Below are positions 7,157 to 15,379 of a DNA stretch of 42,647 nucleotides, one piece after another. The stretch comes from Aromatoleum diolicum. GTDB lineage: Bacteria; Pseudomonadota; Gammaproteobacteria; Burkholderiales; Rhodocyclaceae. The translations under genes and the position numbers were made by a program. The notes under the pieces are model-generated. The model saw nothing but the letters and a program-made list of their open reading frames with translations. It was not told the DNA's origin and did no database searches. The stretch is from assembly GCF_012910955.1 (NCBI RefSeq), contig NZ_WTVQ01000042.1:1-42647 (forward strand). The letters run 5' to 3'. Numbering within the stretch: the first letter of the stretch is position 1; every line of letters begins with the position of its first letter.

Positions 7157-8686
7157 TTACAGTCGCTCGGGCGAGTCGTTTTTCCGGAACTCATGGTGGT
7201 AGGTATCCATCAACGTTCGCATCAGGGGCCAATATGCAGGCTGCAGTAGCAACGAAACAATGTGTCGTGCATCGGTGTCGGCGGCATCACTGCCGCCCGA
7301 CAGGCTAACCAGCAGCCGGTGCGCTGCTTGCCGTGCCCGCCTTTCCGGCTCGCTAATCGACTGCTCGATATCTGCAAGCGGCTCCATGCAGAAGCCGTGC
7401 GCCTGAGCGCTATCCCAGCGTACGCATGAGGAAATCTGGAGCGGCGCGGCGAAATCGTTCAGCGCCGCGGCAAAGGAAGGTTTCTCGGCCTGGCCGCTGT
7501 CGGTGCGGCCCCTTCCCGTTCGCTTCCGCATCGGTGCCGCTTGTTGCTGCGGCGGCGGCGCGAGATGGTCGCTGGTCCGTAGCGCTCTCTCCGACTCGAC
7601 GTGATCGGGCATCGCGAGATCACCCGAGATCAGCCCCTCGGGCGGCGGGTCGCTGGCAAGCCGGGCACGAATTTCGGCGGACGAGAGTTGCCTCTCCGAT
7701 CCCATCACGGCGAGCAGGGCGTGCTCCACCGCCGAAACGGGACAGTTCGCCTGTCGGGCGAACTGGGCATTCATCTGCGACAGAATCCTTTCCACTTCCG
7801 CGGTGGTAAGCCGCGGCGGGTCATCTTGCTCCCGGACGGAATTGATCGCAGTCGCCGCATCGGCCGCCAACTGCTGGAACCCGGTCATGCGAACGTAGGG
7901 ATCGAGATTGAGGGCCTCGGCAAGCTTCTCCAGGTGGCCAAAACGGCTGCGAATTGCGCCTGCGCTCTCATGGGTCAGGTGCGGGCCGAAAGGCGCCAAC
8001 TGGTCGACGGCAAACAGGTAGTTGGTGGCGGTCACTGCGTGCAGCTTCAAACCGCACTTGTTGGCGTGCTCTGAAAGGGCACGGAGACTCAGGGGGCCTC
8101 CGAGATCCGACTCCAGCTCGGACTTGAGGAGCGCCACGCCACGGGCCTTTTCCCAAAACGTGGTGTCGCCCCGAAGCTCGTTTTCGATCAGATGGGCGGC
8201 AATGATGTCACTCTCACTGACCCACGCATGCACGACAACGCGGATCCATTCGTACTTGTGATCCTTCGTCTCGTGCCATAGCTCCTGGACGATCTGCAGA
8301 CGGGTGTTGCCGCCCATGTAGCACATGTACCGATCAGCCCCTGGCCTGCGAGTGACGGACAGCGCTTCGCCGAGTCCGCCGCGCGCTTCGATCGAAGCCC
8401 GGATCTCGGCGAAGCGCGGGTTGGTCTTCACTCGAGGATTGCGGTCGTAGCAATCGATCTCGATACACCGCAGCATCATCCAGCCATCAACGTCCTGACT
8501 GGCCTTGATACTGACGGCTGAATCGTCGGGACTTCTCACTGCGAGGCTGTGAGCCGCGAGAAGCGCGCGCCGTTCGACAGCATTTGATCCGCCTGACGGG
8601 GCTGACCGAAGCTTTCCCTGCTTTTCCATTTGCTGCGCCAGATCTTTGATGGAGATCGTTTCAGGCAGTCGTGTCTTGGAATGCAT
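7157..8686 (-). CDS. parB: ICE ParB-family protein (TIGR03764)
   Basis: A 509-residue protein of the PFGI-1 ICE ParB family. The ParB/Srx-like nuclease/NTPase fold covers about residues 60-190: IEIDCYDRNPRVKTNPRFAEIRASIEARGG, a YMGGNTRLQIVQELW strand-helix and HLIENELRGDTTFWEKARGV, which is the ParB box equivalent. A central DNA-binding helical domain follows (LRALSEHANKCGLKLHAVTATNYLFAV), then a long variable C-terminus. The ATG at 8686 was chosen because GGAGGTGG lies just upstream; it overlaps parA by 26 bases, so translation is coupled. It should bind centromere-like sites on the circular ICE and work with ParA. No typical parS palindrome was found by eye. Confidence 0.87.
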   Translation of the reverse strand: MHSKTRLPETISIKDLAQQMEKQGKLRSAPSGGSNAVERRALLAAHSLAVRSPDDSAVSIKASQDVDGWMMLRCIEIDCYDRNPRVKTNPRFAEIRASIEARGGLGEALSVTRRPGADRYMCYMGGNTRLQIVQELWHETKDHKYEWIRVVVHAWVSESDIIAAHLIENELRGDTTFWEKARGVALLKSELESDLGGPLSLRALSEHANKCGLKLHAVTATNYLFAVDQLAPFGPHLTHESAGAIRSRFGHLEKLAEALNLDPYVRMTGFQQLAADAATAINSVREQDDPPRLTTAEVERILSQMNAQFARQANCPVSAVEHALLAVMGSERQLSSAEIRARLASDPPPEGLISGDLAMPDHVESERALRTSDHLAPPPQQQAAPMRKRTGRGRTDSGQAEKPSFAAALNDFAAPLQISSCVRWDSAQAHGFCMEPLADIEQSISEPERRARQAAHRLLVSLSGGSDAADTDARHIVSLLLQPAYWPLMRTLMDTYHHEFRKNDSPERL

Positions 8687-9560
8687 CGGCCACCTCCGCG
8701 CTTGAACCGGTCGATGTCCCGCCGGCATGGTTGCCCTCCAGACTGGGAATCAGTTCCCACAGGAGCGTGTGCATCGTGTCGCACGCCTTGCCAGGATCAA
8801 TCCAGTGAACCGGGAGTTGAGCGGTTGCCGCGTTCTTGTAGGCCACCGCATGCGGAACGACGGTGTTCAAGACACTGACCCGGCATTGCAGCTTTCGATA
8901 CTCTTCGCGAATGGCTCGGGCGATCTCGCGCGAGTCGCGGGTGTTTTCCTGCCGGTAGATCATCGCCTGCATCGGCGGAATGGAAAACCCGAAGGAGCGC
9001 GCGGTTTCGACGCGATTCAGCAACTTCTGCGTGCCGTCGAGGAATTCCCGCGCGGAAAGGATATCGGGCGATACAGGTGACAAAAGGATATCGGCAGCCA
9101 GTACCGCGGCATCCTGGAGGTGACCGACCGCGCCCTGCGTGTCGATGAGCACGACGTCGTAGTTCTCCGACAGCAGTGGACTGCGTAGCGCCAGCTTGAT
9201 GCGAAGTGCGCTATCCATGCGAGGCGCCAGCCAGTCCTGCAGCGTCCCCTCGGGCGCATCGGAGACGACGAGGTCTAGGCAGCCGTTCGGATTGAGCCGC
9301 TGCCCGCGTGGAAGCATGGGGGCGAGCGCAAGATCGATCGTCGAGATGCAATCGTCAGTGAGCGCCCCCTGCTTGATCATTTGCGTCAGCCCATGAGGCG
9401 CCAGGCGCCCGATCGGGAAATAGCGGCTGAGACTGGGCTGCACGTCTGCATCGATCAGCAGTACTCGCATGCCCAAGTCCGCCAGCAGCGCCCCGAGATT
9501 GGCATTCACGGTTGTCTTGCCGACACCGCCCTTCGTCGATACAACGCTGTAGACGATCAT
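8661..9560 (-). CDS. parA: ParA/Soj-type partition ATPase
   Basis: A 299-residue ParA/MinD ATPase. The deviant Walker A KGGVGKTT is at residues 10-17, followed by NANLGALLADLG, VLLIDADVQPSLSRYF (A' motif) and DVVLIDTQGAVGHL (Walker B). It lacks an N-terminal helix-turn-helix, so it is a short ParA without its own repressor domain. It is translated just before parB with a 26-base overlap. In PFGI-1-class elements a soj-type gene opens the maintenance block and is needed to keep the excised form; here the usual dnaB gene between parA and parB is missing. Confidence 0.92.
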   Translation of the reverse strand: MIVYSVVSTKGGVGKTTVNANLGALLADLGMRVLLIDADVQPSLSRYFPIGRLAPHGLTQMIKQGALTDDCISTIDLALAPMLPRGQRLNPNGCLDLVVSDAPEGTLQDWLAPRMDSALRIKLALRSPLLSENYDVVLIDTQGAVGHLQDAAVLAADILLSPVSPDILSAREFLDGTQKLLNRVETARSFGFSIPPMQAMIYRQENTRDSREIARAIREEYRKLQCRVSVLNTVVPHAVAYKNAATAQLPVHWIDPGKACDTMHTLLWELIPSLEGNHAGGTSTGSSAEVADAFQDTTA

Positions 9561-9632
9561 CGAACCCTCCGTTCTAAACAGCCGAAACGGTGGCGATTCT
9601 CAAAGGGACGGAGAGCGATGGGAAAAGCAGAA

Positions 9633-9678
9633 GTGCCGTGGGGCGAGGCCCCGGCACCAGCTCACTGAGCGATGAGCT
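9633..9678. other. Two hairpins in traI-parA spacer
   Basis: GTGCCG at 9633-9638 pairs with CGGCAC at 9652-9657, with GGGGC/GCCCC inside. Next to it AGCTCA (9659-9664) pairs with TGAGCT (9673-9678). They lie between the traI stop and the parA start. They could slow transcription from traI or be a partition-protein site; nothing distinguishes the two. Confidence 0.4.
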
Positions 9679-9710
9679 GTGTCCCACATGGAATGTGCCT
9701 GTCAAGAAAC

Positions 9711-9739
9711 AGAATTGGCCAACACTTGATGTTTGTCAA
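9711..9739 (-). promoter_or_regulatory. Candidate parAB promoter
   Basis: On the minus strand a perfect -35 TTGACA (9739-9734) is followed after 17 bases by AATTCT (9716-9711), a fair -10. It overlaps the last codons of traI and points to parA. This would let the maintenance genes be expressed apart from the relaxase gene. Confidence 0.45.
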
Positions 9740-11826
9740 CCATCCGACATGTAACGGTCCACCGCCTGGGCCTCTTGTGCCGGACGGGCGCCCTTCTCGG
9801 AAAACGTAACAATATTTGGATTCGGAAGCGGGACAGGATTGACCCAACGCTCGGGATGCTTGATCACCACCGCAGCGAGCTTGCCGACGGGTTTCCCGCC
9901 GCGCCCCAGCACCGTGTAGTGATGAACATTGGAATTGCCGGCCCCCACGACGTGCCATCGTGCCTTGATCACTTGCCGCTGGATGCCGGCACCCAGTTTG
10001 TCGTTAGCACATGACGCTTGAACGGCCCCGTTGCCATCGTCGCCGTAAAGCGTCGCGAAGTCGCGAAATATCCTCGGGGAGACCAACGCCATTCCCTCTG
10101 GAACAAAATGGACAGGGGCTCCAGCTTCGTTGTAAGGAATGGATCCGTCCGCGATACCCTGTTGCAGCCACGCCATGAACTGGAGGGCTGCATCACTGGG
10201 TTCGGGCGCATCACTGGTCTTGCTCCTTGCGCCTGGAAACGCGGGCACATGCGCATACGGTGTCACCGGCCGGAGTGCTGGACGCGAAGCGCTTGCGCGT
10301 GCGGCAGCGTCGGAAACCGCAGCGGCAGAGTCGTCTTCGGATAGGTAGTCGTCCTCGGGCGGAGGAGATGCAGCATGTGCCGGCTTGGGCGGGGGCACGT
10401 CGAGTTCCTTGCGCGGTCTCGATGATCGCTGCCCGGATTGCTTGTCACGATTGCGGCTCGGATCCGTTAAGTCCGCGGCTTTCGGCGCGTCACTGTTGCA
10501 CTTCTCGCGCGCATCGCGCGGTCCCTTCACGACGATCACACCATCGAATACGGGCGGATAGTCTTCTGGCCGGTCGAACAAGTTCGCGAGCGGGAACTTG
10601 AGCATCGCAAACTCATGCGCATAACCGTTGCCGCGGATCTCTACGTACCAGACCGCTTGGCCGGTGTCCGGATTACGCTCCAACAGGCCATAGTCCTGCC
10701 AAGTGTCGAACAGTCGATCGTTCTTGCTCGGGCCCGGAACGCCGTCTGCGTGGTCGGGGTCGGTTCGCGCAATCTCCTCGCGTACGGCATCAGCCAGGCG
10801 TTTCGCCACGAACCAGGCTGCGCCCTCCGCAACCCAACCTGCTGCACCGTCTCGATTTAGTGGCAATCCCCCTTGGCGCAGCATGCGGCGCATCGCTTCC
10901 ATCAGCCGCTCGACCAGCGGGACGGCTGTTGCAGATCCGAATTGGTTGCGCGGGCCCTGCTGCAGATTGCTCGCAGCTGAACGCTGATCCGCGCCGCGCA
11001 CGATCTCGATCAGCACACTGGTTGCGTCATCCCCGGACCACGCGGCGTCCAACTCGCGCAAGACCGCAGGTTCGCGTGCCAGAAATGCGAGCGCTGTTGC
11101 AGGGACGATCCTTGGCGCCAGCACCTGCGGCAAACGCCGGTGAGCGCCGTAGTTGCGCTCCGCTGCCGGGGCAAATCGGACTTCATATTCCACGGCGCCA
11201 GCCGTGAGCATGTCGCCCGACAGTGGAAGCCACGGGCGCGCAGGGCCGTCCGGACGGTCCGCCAGCCTCACTCGAAGGTCAGTTATCGGTTTACCGATGT
11301 CGTGAAGGAGCGCCGCGAAGATGACGGCGTACGTCCAGTGATCACGCTGCGTATCGATCTGTTCCGCGGGTCCCCCACGCGGTAGCAGATAGCCGTTGCG
11401 GAGGCAGACCGCCGCATACACGACCTCGATGGTATGTGCGGCGAGACCGCCGAGGTGGGCGTGATGATGGGCTTCGCTTGCCGGGAGAAGTTGGACGAAC
11501 TGCAGATACTGCTGGATCGCAGGTGCGATGTCCCGCTCCCACGCCGCATTGCTCAGTTTGGAGTCGCGCTGGATCTGTTGCAGGGCGCCGGCCAGGTTGC
11601 ACACCTGAATCAGCGCGGCGACATCAAGAACCTTGAGCCATCCCTGGCGGTTCGCGGCAAGCTGGCGTGCGTCACCAACCGTGATCGCGGATCGTGACGC
11701 TGGAGTCAGACACGGAGAGCCGGCCGCAGCGCGATATGCCGTCATCTTGCCCATGGTCGGCCACAACAACCAGACGCCCAGTCCTGCCGCCGCGAGAAAA
11801 CAGCCAACGGCCAATGCCGCCAACAT
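9736..11826 (-). CDS. traI: MobH-family relaxase TraI
   Basis: A 696-residue relaxase of the ICE TraI (MobH) type. An N-terminal hydrophobic segment (about residues 1-22) is followed by the TraI_2 HD-like domain. That carries HHHAHLGGLAAH and LLHDIGKP, the histidine/aspartate metal ligands thought to serve nicking in this class. A basic proline-rich linker (about 440-520) leads to the C-terminal DUF1528 part: FMAWLQQGIADGSIPYNEAGAPVHF and VIKARWHVVGAGNSNVHHYTVLG. It should nick at oriT and lead the strand into the recipient. The ATG at 11826 follows AGGGG by 7 bases and lies 2 bases after the previous stop. The closest large non-coding region, 12297-12893, is a likely oriT. Confidence 0.9.
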   Translation of the reverse strand: MLAALAVGCFLAAAGLGVWLLWPTMGKMTAYRAAAGSPCLTPASRSAITVGDARQLAANRQGWLKVLDVAALIQVCNLAGALQQIQRDSKLSNAAWERDIAPAIQQYLQFVQLLPASEAHHHAHLGGLAAHTIEVVYAAVCLRNGYLLPRGGPAEQIDTQRDHWTYAVIFAALLHDIGKPITDLRVRLADRPDGPARPWLPLSGDMLTAGAVEYEVRFAPAAERNYGAHRRLPQVLAPRIVPATALAFLAREPAVLRELDAAWSGDDATSVLIEIVRGADQRSAASNLQQGPRNQFGSATAVPLVERLMEAMRRMLRQGGLPLNRDGAAGWVAEGAAWFVAKRLADAVREEIARTDPDHADGVPGPSKNDRLFDTWQDYGLLERNPDTGQAVWYVEIRGNGYAHEFAMLKFPLANLFDRPEDYPPVFDGVIVVKGPRDAREKCNSDAPKAADLTDPSRNRDKQSGQRSSRPRKELDVPPPKPAHAASPPPEDDYLSEDDSAAAVSDAAARASASRPALRPVTPYAHVPAFPGARSKTSDAPEPSDAALQFMAWLQQGIADGSIPYNEAGAPVHFVPEGMALVSPRIFRDFATLYGDDGNGAVQASCANDKLGAGIQRQVIKARWHVVGAGNSNVHHYTVLGRGGKPVGKLAAVVIKHPERWVNPVPLPNPNIVTFSEKGARPAQEAQAVDRYMSDG

Positions 11827-11828
11827 GA

Positions 11829-12296
11829 TCAACCCCTACGACTTCCGACCTGTGCTGTGCAGAACTGCGTCAATAGCCAGTTCTGCAGCAGCTCTCGTCG
11901 CGGATAGGGGTCTTCGGACTCCCACACCTCAACCGTTACGCCCTCGCAGAACGCGCTGAAGGTCTCGGAGAGCGGCTCCCACTTCTTACCATCGCGGCGC
12001 TTGGCCCGGTAGCGACAAAACGGCAGATCCGACAAATCGGCCGTCAATTCCCCTGGCTCAGCGGGTTTCAGGGTTTCAACGTAGCGGGCGAGAAGGTTTC
12101 GCACGGAAATGATCGGATCGTCCTCTGCGTAGAGGTACGTTTCCAGCCCGTCGTACTGGGCAAGCCAACTGAACAGGACGGTGCGCCAACCGGGTTCACC
12201 CAGGCCCTCCAGAAAATGCCCGATGGTGACCACCGCCTGGATCCGCGCCTCTTCCTGATGCGGCGGGATGGGCGGCGGCATAGTGTTCATCAGCAT
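11829..12296 (-). CDS. ICE hypothetical protein upstream of relaxase
   Basis: A 155-residue soluble protein that I do not recognise as a named family. It is acidic and helical at the start (EEARIQAVVTIGHFLEGLGEPGWRTVLFSWL) and has aromatic-rich stretches later (LPFCRYRAKRRDGKKWEPLSETF, then VTVEVWESEDPYPRRELLQNWLL). It is encoded immediately before traI with a gap of 2 bases, so it is probably co-expressed and may be a relaxase accessory or conjugation regulator. GGAGGTG lies 2-4 bases upstream of the first ATG; the ATG at 12290 would have better spacing. It is the first gene of the minus-strand block. Confidence 0.65.
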   Translation of the reverse strand: MLMNTMPPPIPPHQEEARIQAVVTIGHFLEGLGEPGWRTVLFSWLAQYDGLETYLYAEDDPIISVRNLLARYVETLKPAEPGELTADLSDLPFCRYRAKRRDGKKWEPLSETFSAFCEGVTVEVWESEDPYPRRELLQNWLLTQFCTAQVGSRRG

Positions 12297-12893
12297 TTCA
12301 CCTCCAGCAAAATGCTCAGTTCTCTTTTTCTTCGCGCATCAATCGGCTGGGGTGAGCCGCCATCGCTGCATCCATACTTTAGTCGTACGTAGGCTTCGGC
12401 ACCACTTCGCCGCTGCTTCCTCGACCGTCCGCTCCCCAAGCGTGCAGCACACCCGCCCTTTCCGTCCTTCGAAAATCCGCGCCAAATTCCCGGACTTTTC
12501 GCTGGGCATAAGGTTGACGGTGTGCTACGGCCCTTTCGCGAGCCTGCCCGGGCAGGCTCCCGCCCCCTATCCGGTAACCCTTGGCCGCAAGGCCTCCCCT
12601 ACCGGTAAATCCTTCGCCCAGCCCGAGTTGCAGGGGCTGGGCGCCCTTTCGGGTTGGGCCCGTACCCCCTACGCGAAGGCCCGCCGCCGGGCCGCCCCCT
12701 TTTGCTCGCCGCCTTTTTCTCTATCACTGTATTAACCACTTTGCAAGCATAAAGCCGCGCAATCTTTCCCGATTTCACACCTGCACCACACAAACGCCCT
12801 CGCCACACTCTGCTCCGTGACTGGCCGCTGACAACAGGCCGCACCCCCACCGCCTACACGGTGGGAGTGCCTTTCCACCCGACGGAGCACTCA
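12297..12893. other. Intergenic region between relaxase and transfer operons; candidate oriT
   Basis: No convincing gene is present in these ~600 bases. It is rich in inverted repeats: a perfect 20-base palindrome at 12540-12559, CCTTG/CAAGG at 12579-12592, a 9-base stem GCCCAGCCC/GGGCTGGGC at 12616-12642, and GGCCCG/CGGGCC at 12678-12693. A CCCACCG/CGGTGGG hairpin lies at 12846-12865, just before pilL. Divergent promoters for traI and the transfer operon must also lie here. A MobH oriT next to traI is expected, but its nic sequence is not known to me. Confidence 0.6.
12540..12559. repeat. Perfect 20-bp palindrome
   Basis: GAGCCTGCCC is followed directly by its reverse complement GGGCAGGCTC, with no loop. 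A gap-free palindrome of this length suits a dimeric DNA-binding protein or a cruciform at an origin of transfer. Confidence 0.85.
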
Positions 12894-13409
12894 ATGCATC
12901 GCATTGTCGCAATCGCTCTCCTTCTGACGGTTGGCTCGTCGTGGGCGGCGGCGTCTTCCGACGAAGTCCGCCTCGCCCGATACACGACGACTTCGATCAC
13001 GCTCGAGGCCTCCGAGCTGAATCCGCTGGCGGCCATCGCCATCGTGCGCTTTCCGCGCGACCACGTGCGCACCGTGGGCGATGCCGTCGACTACTTGCTC
13101 CTCCGCACCGGCTATCGTCTCGAATCCGTCGATTCGGCTGCACGCAAGATCTTTTCGCTGCCCTTGCCTGAAGCCCATCGCGAACTGGGCCCTTATCGCG
13201 CACTGACCATCCTCGAGCTTCTCGTCGGCGAGGCCTACAAGGTCGACGCTTCCCCGGTGCATCGCACCCTGGCTATTCGGCTTCACCCCTTCGATCGGCC
13301 TGCGCCCCTTTCTGATCCTCGAAGCGAACCGGCCTCAGCCGAATCCGGCGCAGCGACTTTCGACGGAGGGGCGAACCTTCCCGTCGTCACATCGGAGCCG
13401 CCGCAATGA
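12894..13409 (+). CDS. PilL N-terminal-type ICE protein (TIGR03748)
   Basis: A 171-residue periplasmic protein with a signal peptide (MHRIVAIALLLTVGSSWAAA, cleaved about residue 20). The family core is LNPLAAIAIVRFPRDHVRTVGDAVDYLLLRTGYRLE, then FSLPLPEAHRELGPYRALTILELLVGEAYKVDASPVHRTLAIRL. This matches the PilL/TIGR03748 family, related to secretin N-terminal domains, so it likely contacts the outer-membrane part of the pilus or secretion channel. The C-terminal 35 residues are a Pro/Ser/Ala-rich tail. ATG 12894 was preferred to 12861 because it gives a complete signal peptide. It is the first gene of the plus-strand transfer operon, behind a hairpin at 12846-12865. Confidence 0.8.
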   Translation: MHRIVAIALLLTVGSSWAAASSDEVRLARYTTTSITLEASELNPLAAIAIVRFPRDHVRTVGDAVDYLLLRTGYRLESVDSAARKIFSLPLPEAHRELGPYRALTILELLVGEAYKVDASPVHRTLAIRLHPFDRPAPLSDPRSEPASAESGAATFDGGANLPVVTSEPPQ

Positions 13410-14086
13410 GCATGTCCCAAGCCACACTTGCGCAAGACGGCGCCGCCCAAGCCGCCCAGCTCCCGCCTCGTCTTCACCCGGATCATCGCCGAGTCGTATT
13501 CGGCCTGATTATCCTTTTTGTCATTGCCGGTATCGCGCTTTCAGCGCTCCACCTTCTCCGTGTGCCGGCCACGACCGAGGCGCTCCCGCAAGCCCAGTTG
13601 CTGGACGAAAGTGCCAGTCCGCCAACGCCCCTTTCCTTGTCCGATCCCCCCCTGGCGCAGGGGGCCGACGCCGCCGCTCGCCTGGACAGCGTTGAAGAAC
13701 GCATCATCGAATTGGCTCAACGGGTTGATGGTCTGATCACGACCACAACGGAACTCACCACCTCCCTAACTGCACTTTCCGACGCCAACGCTCAAATGCG
13801 TTCGCGGCTCGACGCACTGAATCAACCGCAGCGTCCCGCGATTCAACGTCCTCCGCGCGTCAAGCAGACGGCGCCACCGAAGCCCAGTCTGCCGGTAATC
13901 GTGTCGGTTGATAGCTGGGCCAATCATTCTTCCGTTGCGATTGGCGACGCCGACGGCCACTTCACGTTCTACCGCGAGGGCGACACAGTCGGGGTCGCCC
14001 GTATCCAGCGAATTGACGCGCGCGCCCGACAAGTCCAATTCCGCCTCCCTGACGGAAGTACCGCCACGGCTGGGGTTCACGACTGA
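13406..14086 (+). CDS. Inner-membrane anchored transfer-operon protein, coiled coil plus periplasmic domain
   Basis: A 226-residue bitopic protein. After a short cytoplasmic part there is one membrane helix (about residues 30-51, VVFGLIILFVIAGIALSALHLL), then a Pro-rich stretch, a coiled coil (about 88-135, DSVEERIIELAQRVDGLI) and a compact β-rich domain. That last domain begins VIVSVDSWANHSSVAIGD and contains FYREGDTVGVARIQRID. The layout resembles GspC/PilP-like periplasmic adaptor proteins, and such a gene follows pilL in related elements, but I cannot name the family. It overlaps pilL by 4 bases (ATGA), so translation is coupled. Confidence 0.65.
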   Translation: MSMSQATLAQDGAAQAAQLPPRLHPDHRRVVFGLIILFVIAGIALSALHLLRVPATTEALPQAQLLDESASPPTPLSLSDPPLAQGADAAARLDSVEERIIELAQRVDGLITTTTELTTSLTALSDANAQMRSRLDALNQPQRPAIQRPPRVKQTAPPKPSLPVIVSVDSWANHSSVAIGDADGHFTFYREGDTVGVARIQRIDARARQVQFRLPDGSTATAGVHD

Positions 14087-14098
14087 AGCGGGGTTCAT

Positions 14099-14599
14099 AT
14101 GAGCAGGCGACTTCTTCCACTCATGCTGCTTCTCGTTCTCGCAGACGTCGGCGCCGTGGATACTGTGACGACCGAAGTGGCCGCCACCCGCCGCAGCACC
14201 ACCGACAAGACGTCCGCGGCCACATCCGAAACGAGCGTATCCAGCACCGATGTACTGGAGGCGGGTTACTGGGGCATCACCGTGGAAGAGCTGCGCCGCG
14301 CCCGAATCCTCATGCGCGGCCCTCGTGGTGCCTTCAGCGATCCCCGCATCAGTCCTGTTGAAGTGCTGGGTGTCCACGCCCGCTCTGAGGCAGAGCGCAC
14401 GCGGTACGGCGAACTCTTCGCAAGGCTGCTACACGACGACGCCGAGCGCGTCCTCGCATGGCAACGGGCTGGCACCGAAGCCATGCGGCGCCTCTATCCG
14501 CACGACAAGGTGGTGGACTTCTCCGGTCTCCGACCGGCTAGCGCAAAGGGCAAGGTCCTGCCGAACTGGTTCTTCACGCCGGGAGGCAACCGCGAATGA
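14099..14599 (+). CDS. ICE protein, PFL_4693 family (TIGR03759)
   Basis: A 166-residue exported protein with a signal peptide ending near residue 19 (MSRRLLPLMLLLVLADVGAV). The family signature is YWGITVEELRRARILMRGPRGAFSDPRISPVEVLGVHARSEAERTRYGELFARLLHDDAERVLAWQRA. Proteins of this family are found only in PFGI-1-class elements, between pilL and the transglycosylase; their role in the MPF_G apparatus is unknown. The Thr/Ser-rich segment after the signal peptide is a linker. It overlaps the next gene by ATGA. Confidence 0.85.
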   Translation: MSRRLLPLMLLLVLADVGAVDTVTTEVAATRRSTTDKTSAATSETSVSSTDVLEAGYWGITVEELRRARILMRGPRGAFSDPRISPVEVLGVHARSEAERTRYGELFARLLHDDAERVLAWQRAGTEAMRRLYPHDKVVDFSGLRPASAKGKVLPNWFFTPGGNRE

Positions 14600-15183
14600 C
14601 TACGCACACGCCTATTCCGCGGCGGGCATTCCTTGCCAAGGCGCCATGCGCCCTTGTCCTGCTCGCAGCCCCCGCTTTGTCATACGCGCGAAGTGATGCC
14701 AGGAGCCAACGACGCACCTACCCCCCCATCCCGCCGGCGTACCGACAGGTTGCTCAATCGCTTGGTCTGCCGGCAACGATCCTCTACGGCGTGGCCATAC
14801 AGGAATCGGTCATGGTGTGGAAAACCTTGGCCCTTCCCTGGCCGTGGACGCTCAATGTACGCGCGGTCCCTCGCCGCTACACGAGCTATGCGGAAGCGGT
14901 CGCCGACCTTCGGTACGTGCTCGCGCAGGGGGTGCGCAACGTCGATTGCGGCGCGATGCAGGTCAACTGGCGCTACCACTCTGAAAAGTTGCGCACCCCT
15001 CCCCTGGCCCTCGATCCCTGGCACAACCTGACCGTTGCGGCTTCGATTCTTCTGGAGCAGCGGGCCGCCACATCGAACTGGTTTGACGCCGTGGGGAGCT
15101 ATCACAACCCAACCGATCAAGGCCGCGCCGATAACTATGCGCGTTCCGTATTTGCGCACATCGCGAGGATCGAACATGTGTAA
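14596..15183 (+). CDS. Lytic transglycosylase (VirB1-like) with Tat-like signal
   Basis: A 195-residue SLT-family lytic transglycosylase. The N-terminus PRRAFLAK followed by a hydrophobic run and SYA resembles a twin-arginine signal. The catalytic glutamate is in GVAIQESVMVW, and the family motif DCGAMQVNWRYH follows; AASILLEQRAATSNWFDAVGSYHN completes the fold. It would open the cell wall for assembly of the transfer apparatus, as VirB1 does. It overlaps its upstream neighbour by 4 bases. The VMVW after the glutamate replaces the more usual GGxx pattern but fits the PFGI-1 subtype. Confidence 0.85.
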   Translation: MTTHTPIPRRAFLAKAPCALVLLAAPALSYARSDARSQRRTYPPIPPAYRQVAQSLGLPATILYGVAIQESVMVWKTLALPWPWTLNVRAVPRRYTSYAEAVADLRYVLAQGVRNVDCGAMQVNWRYHSEKLRTPPLALDPWHNLTVAASILLEQRAATSNWFDAVGSYHNPTDQGRADNYARSVFAHIARIEHV

Positions 15184-15379
15184 CACCGTCCTTCTCGCGT
15201 TCAGCAGATTCACCGTTCCCGCTCCGATCACCGTTCCCCCGGTGATCCTCCGCCGCACCTCTCGCGGCTCCTCCCCCGCTGCAATGGCGGGTTCTGCACG
15301 ACCATCGTTCAAATCCCACCGGGCCTCCTCCCTGCCCACGACGGTGGTTGTGCGTCCTTTTTCAAAGACCGGAAAATGA
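15176..15379 (+). CDS. Small ORF between transglycosylase and traD, doubtful
   Basis: A possible 67-codon gene that begins inside the end of the transglycosylase gene and stops in an ATGA overlap with traD, which would suit translational coupling. The peptide (MCNTVLLAFSRFTVPAPITVPP at its start, then Ser/Arg-rich) matches nothing I recognise. Many PFGI-1-class elements carry the PFL_4695 gene in this slot; here that gene is at 32912. It could be a remnant or simply an untranslated spacer. Confidence 0.3.
   Translation: MCNTVLLAFSRFTVPAPITVPPVILRRTSRGSSPAAMAGSARPSFKSHRASSLPTTVVVRPFSKTGK

Noticed and set aside
12268-12735. 155-codon plus-strand frame in the hairpin-rich gap
   Set aside because: It runs through all the inverted repeats, lacks a ribosome site and starts inside the opposite gene.
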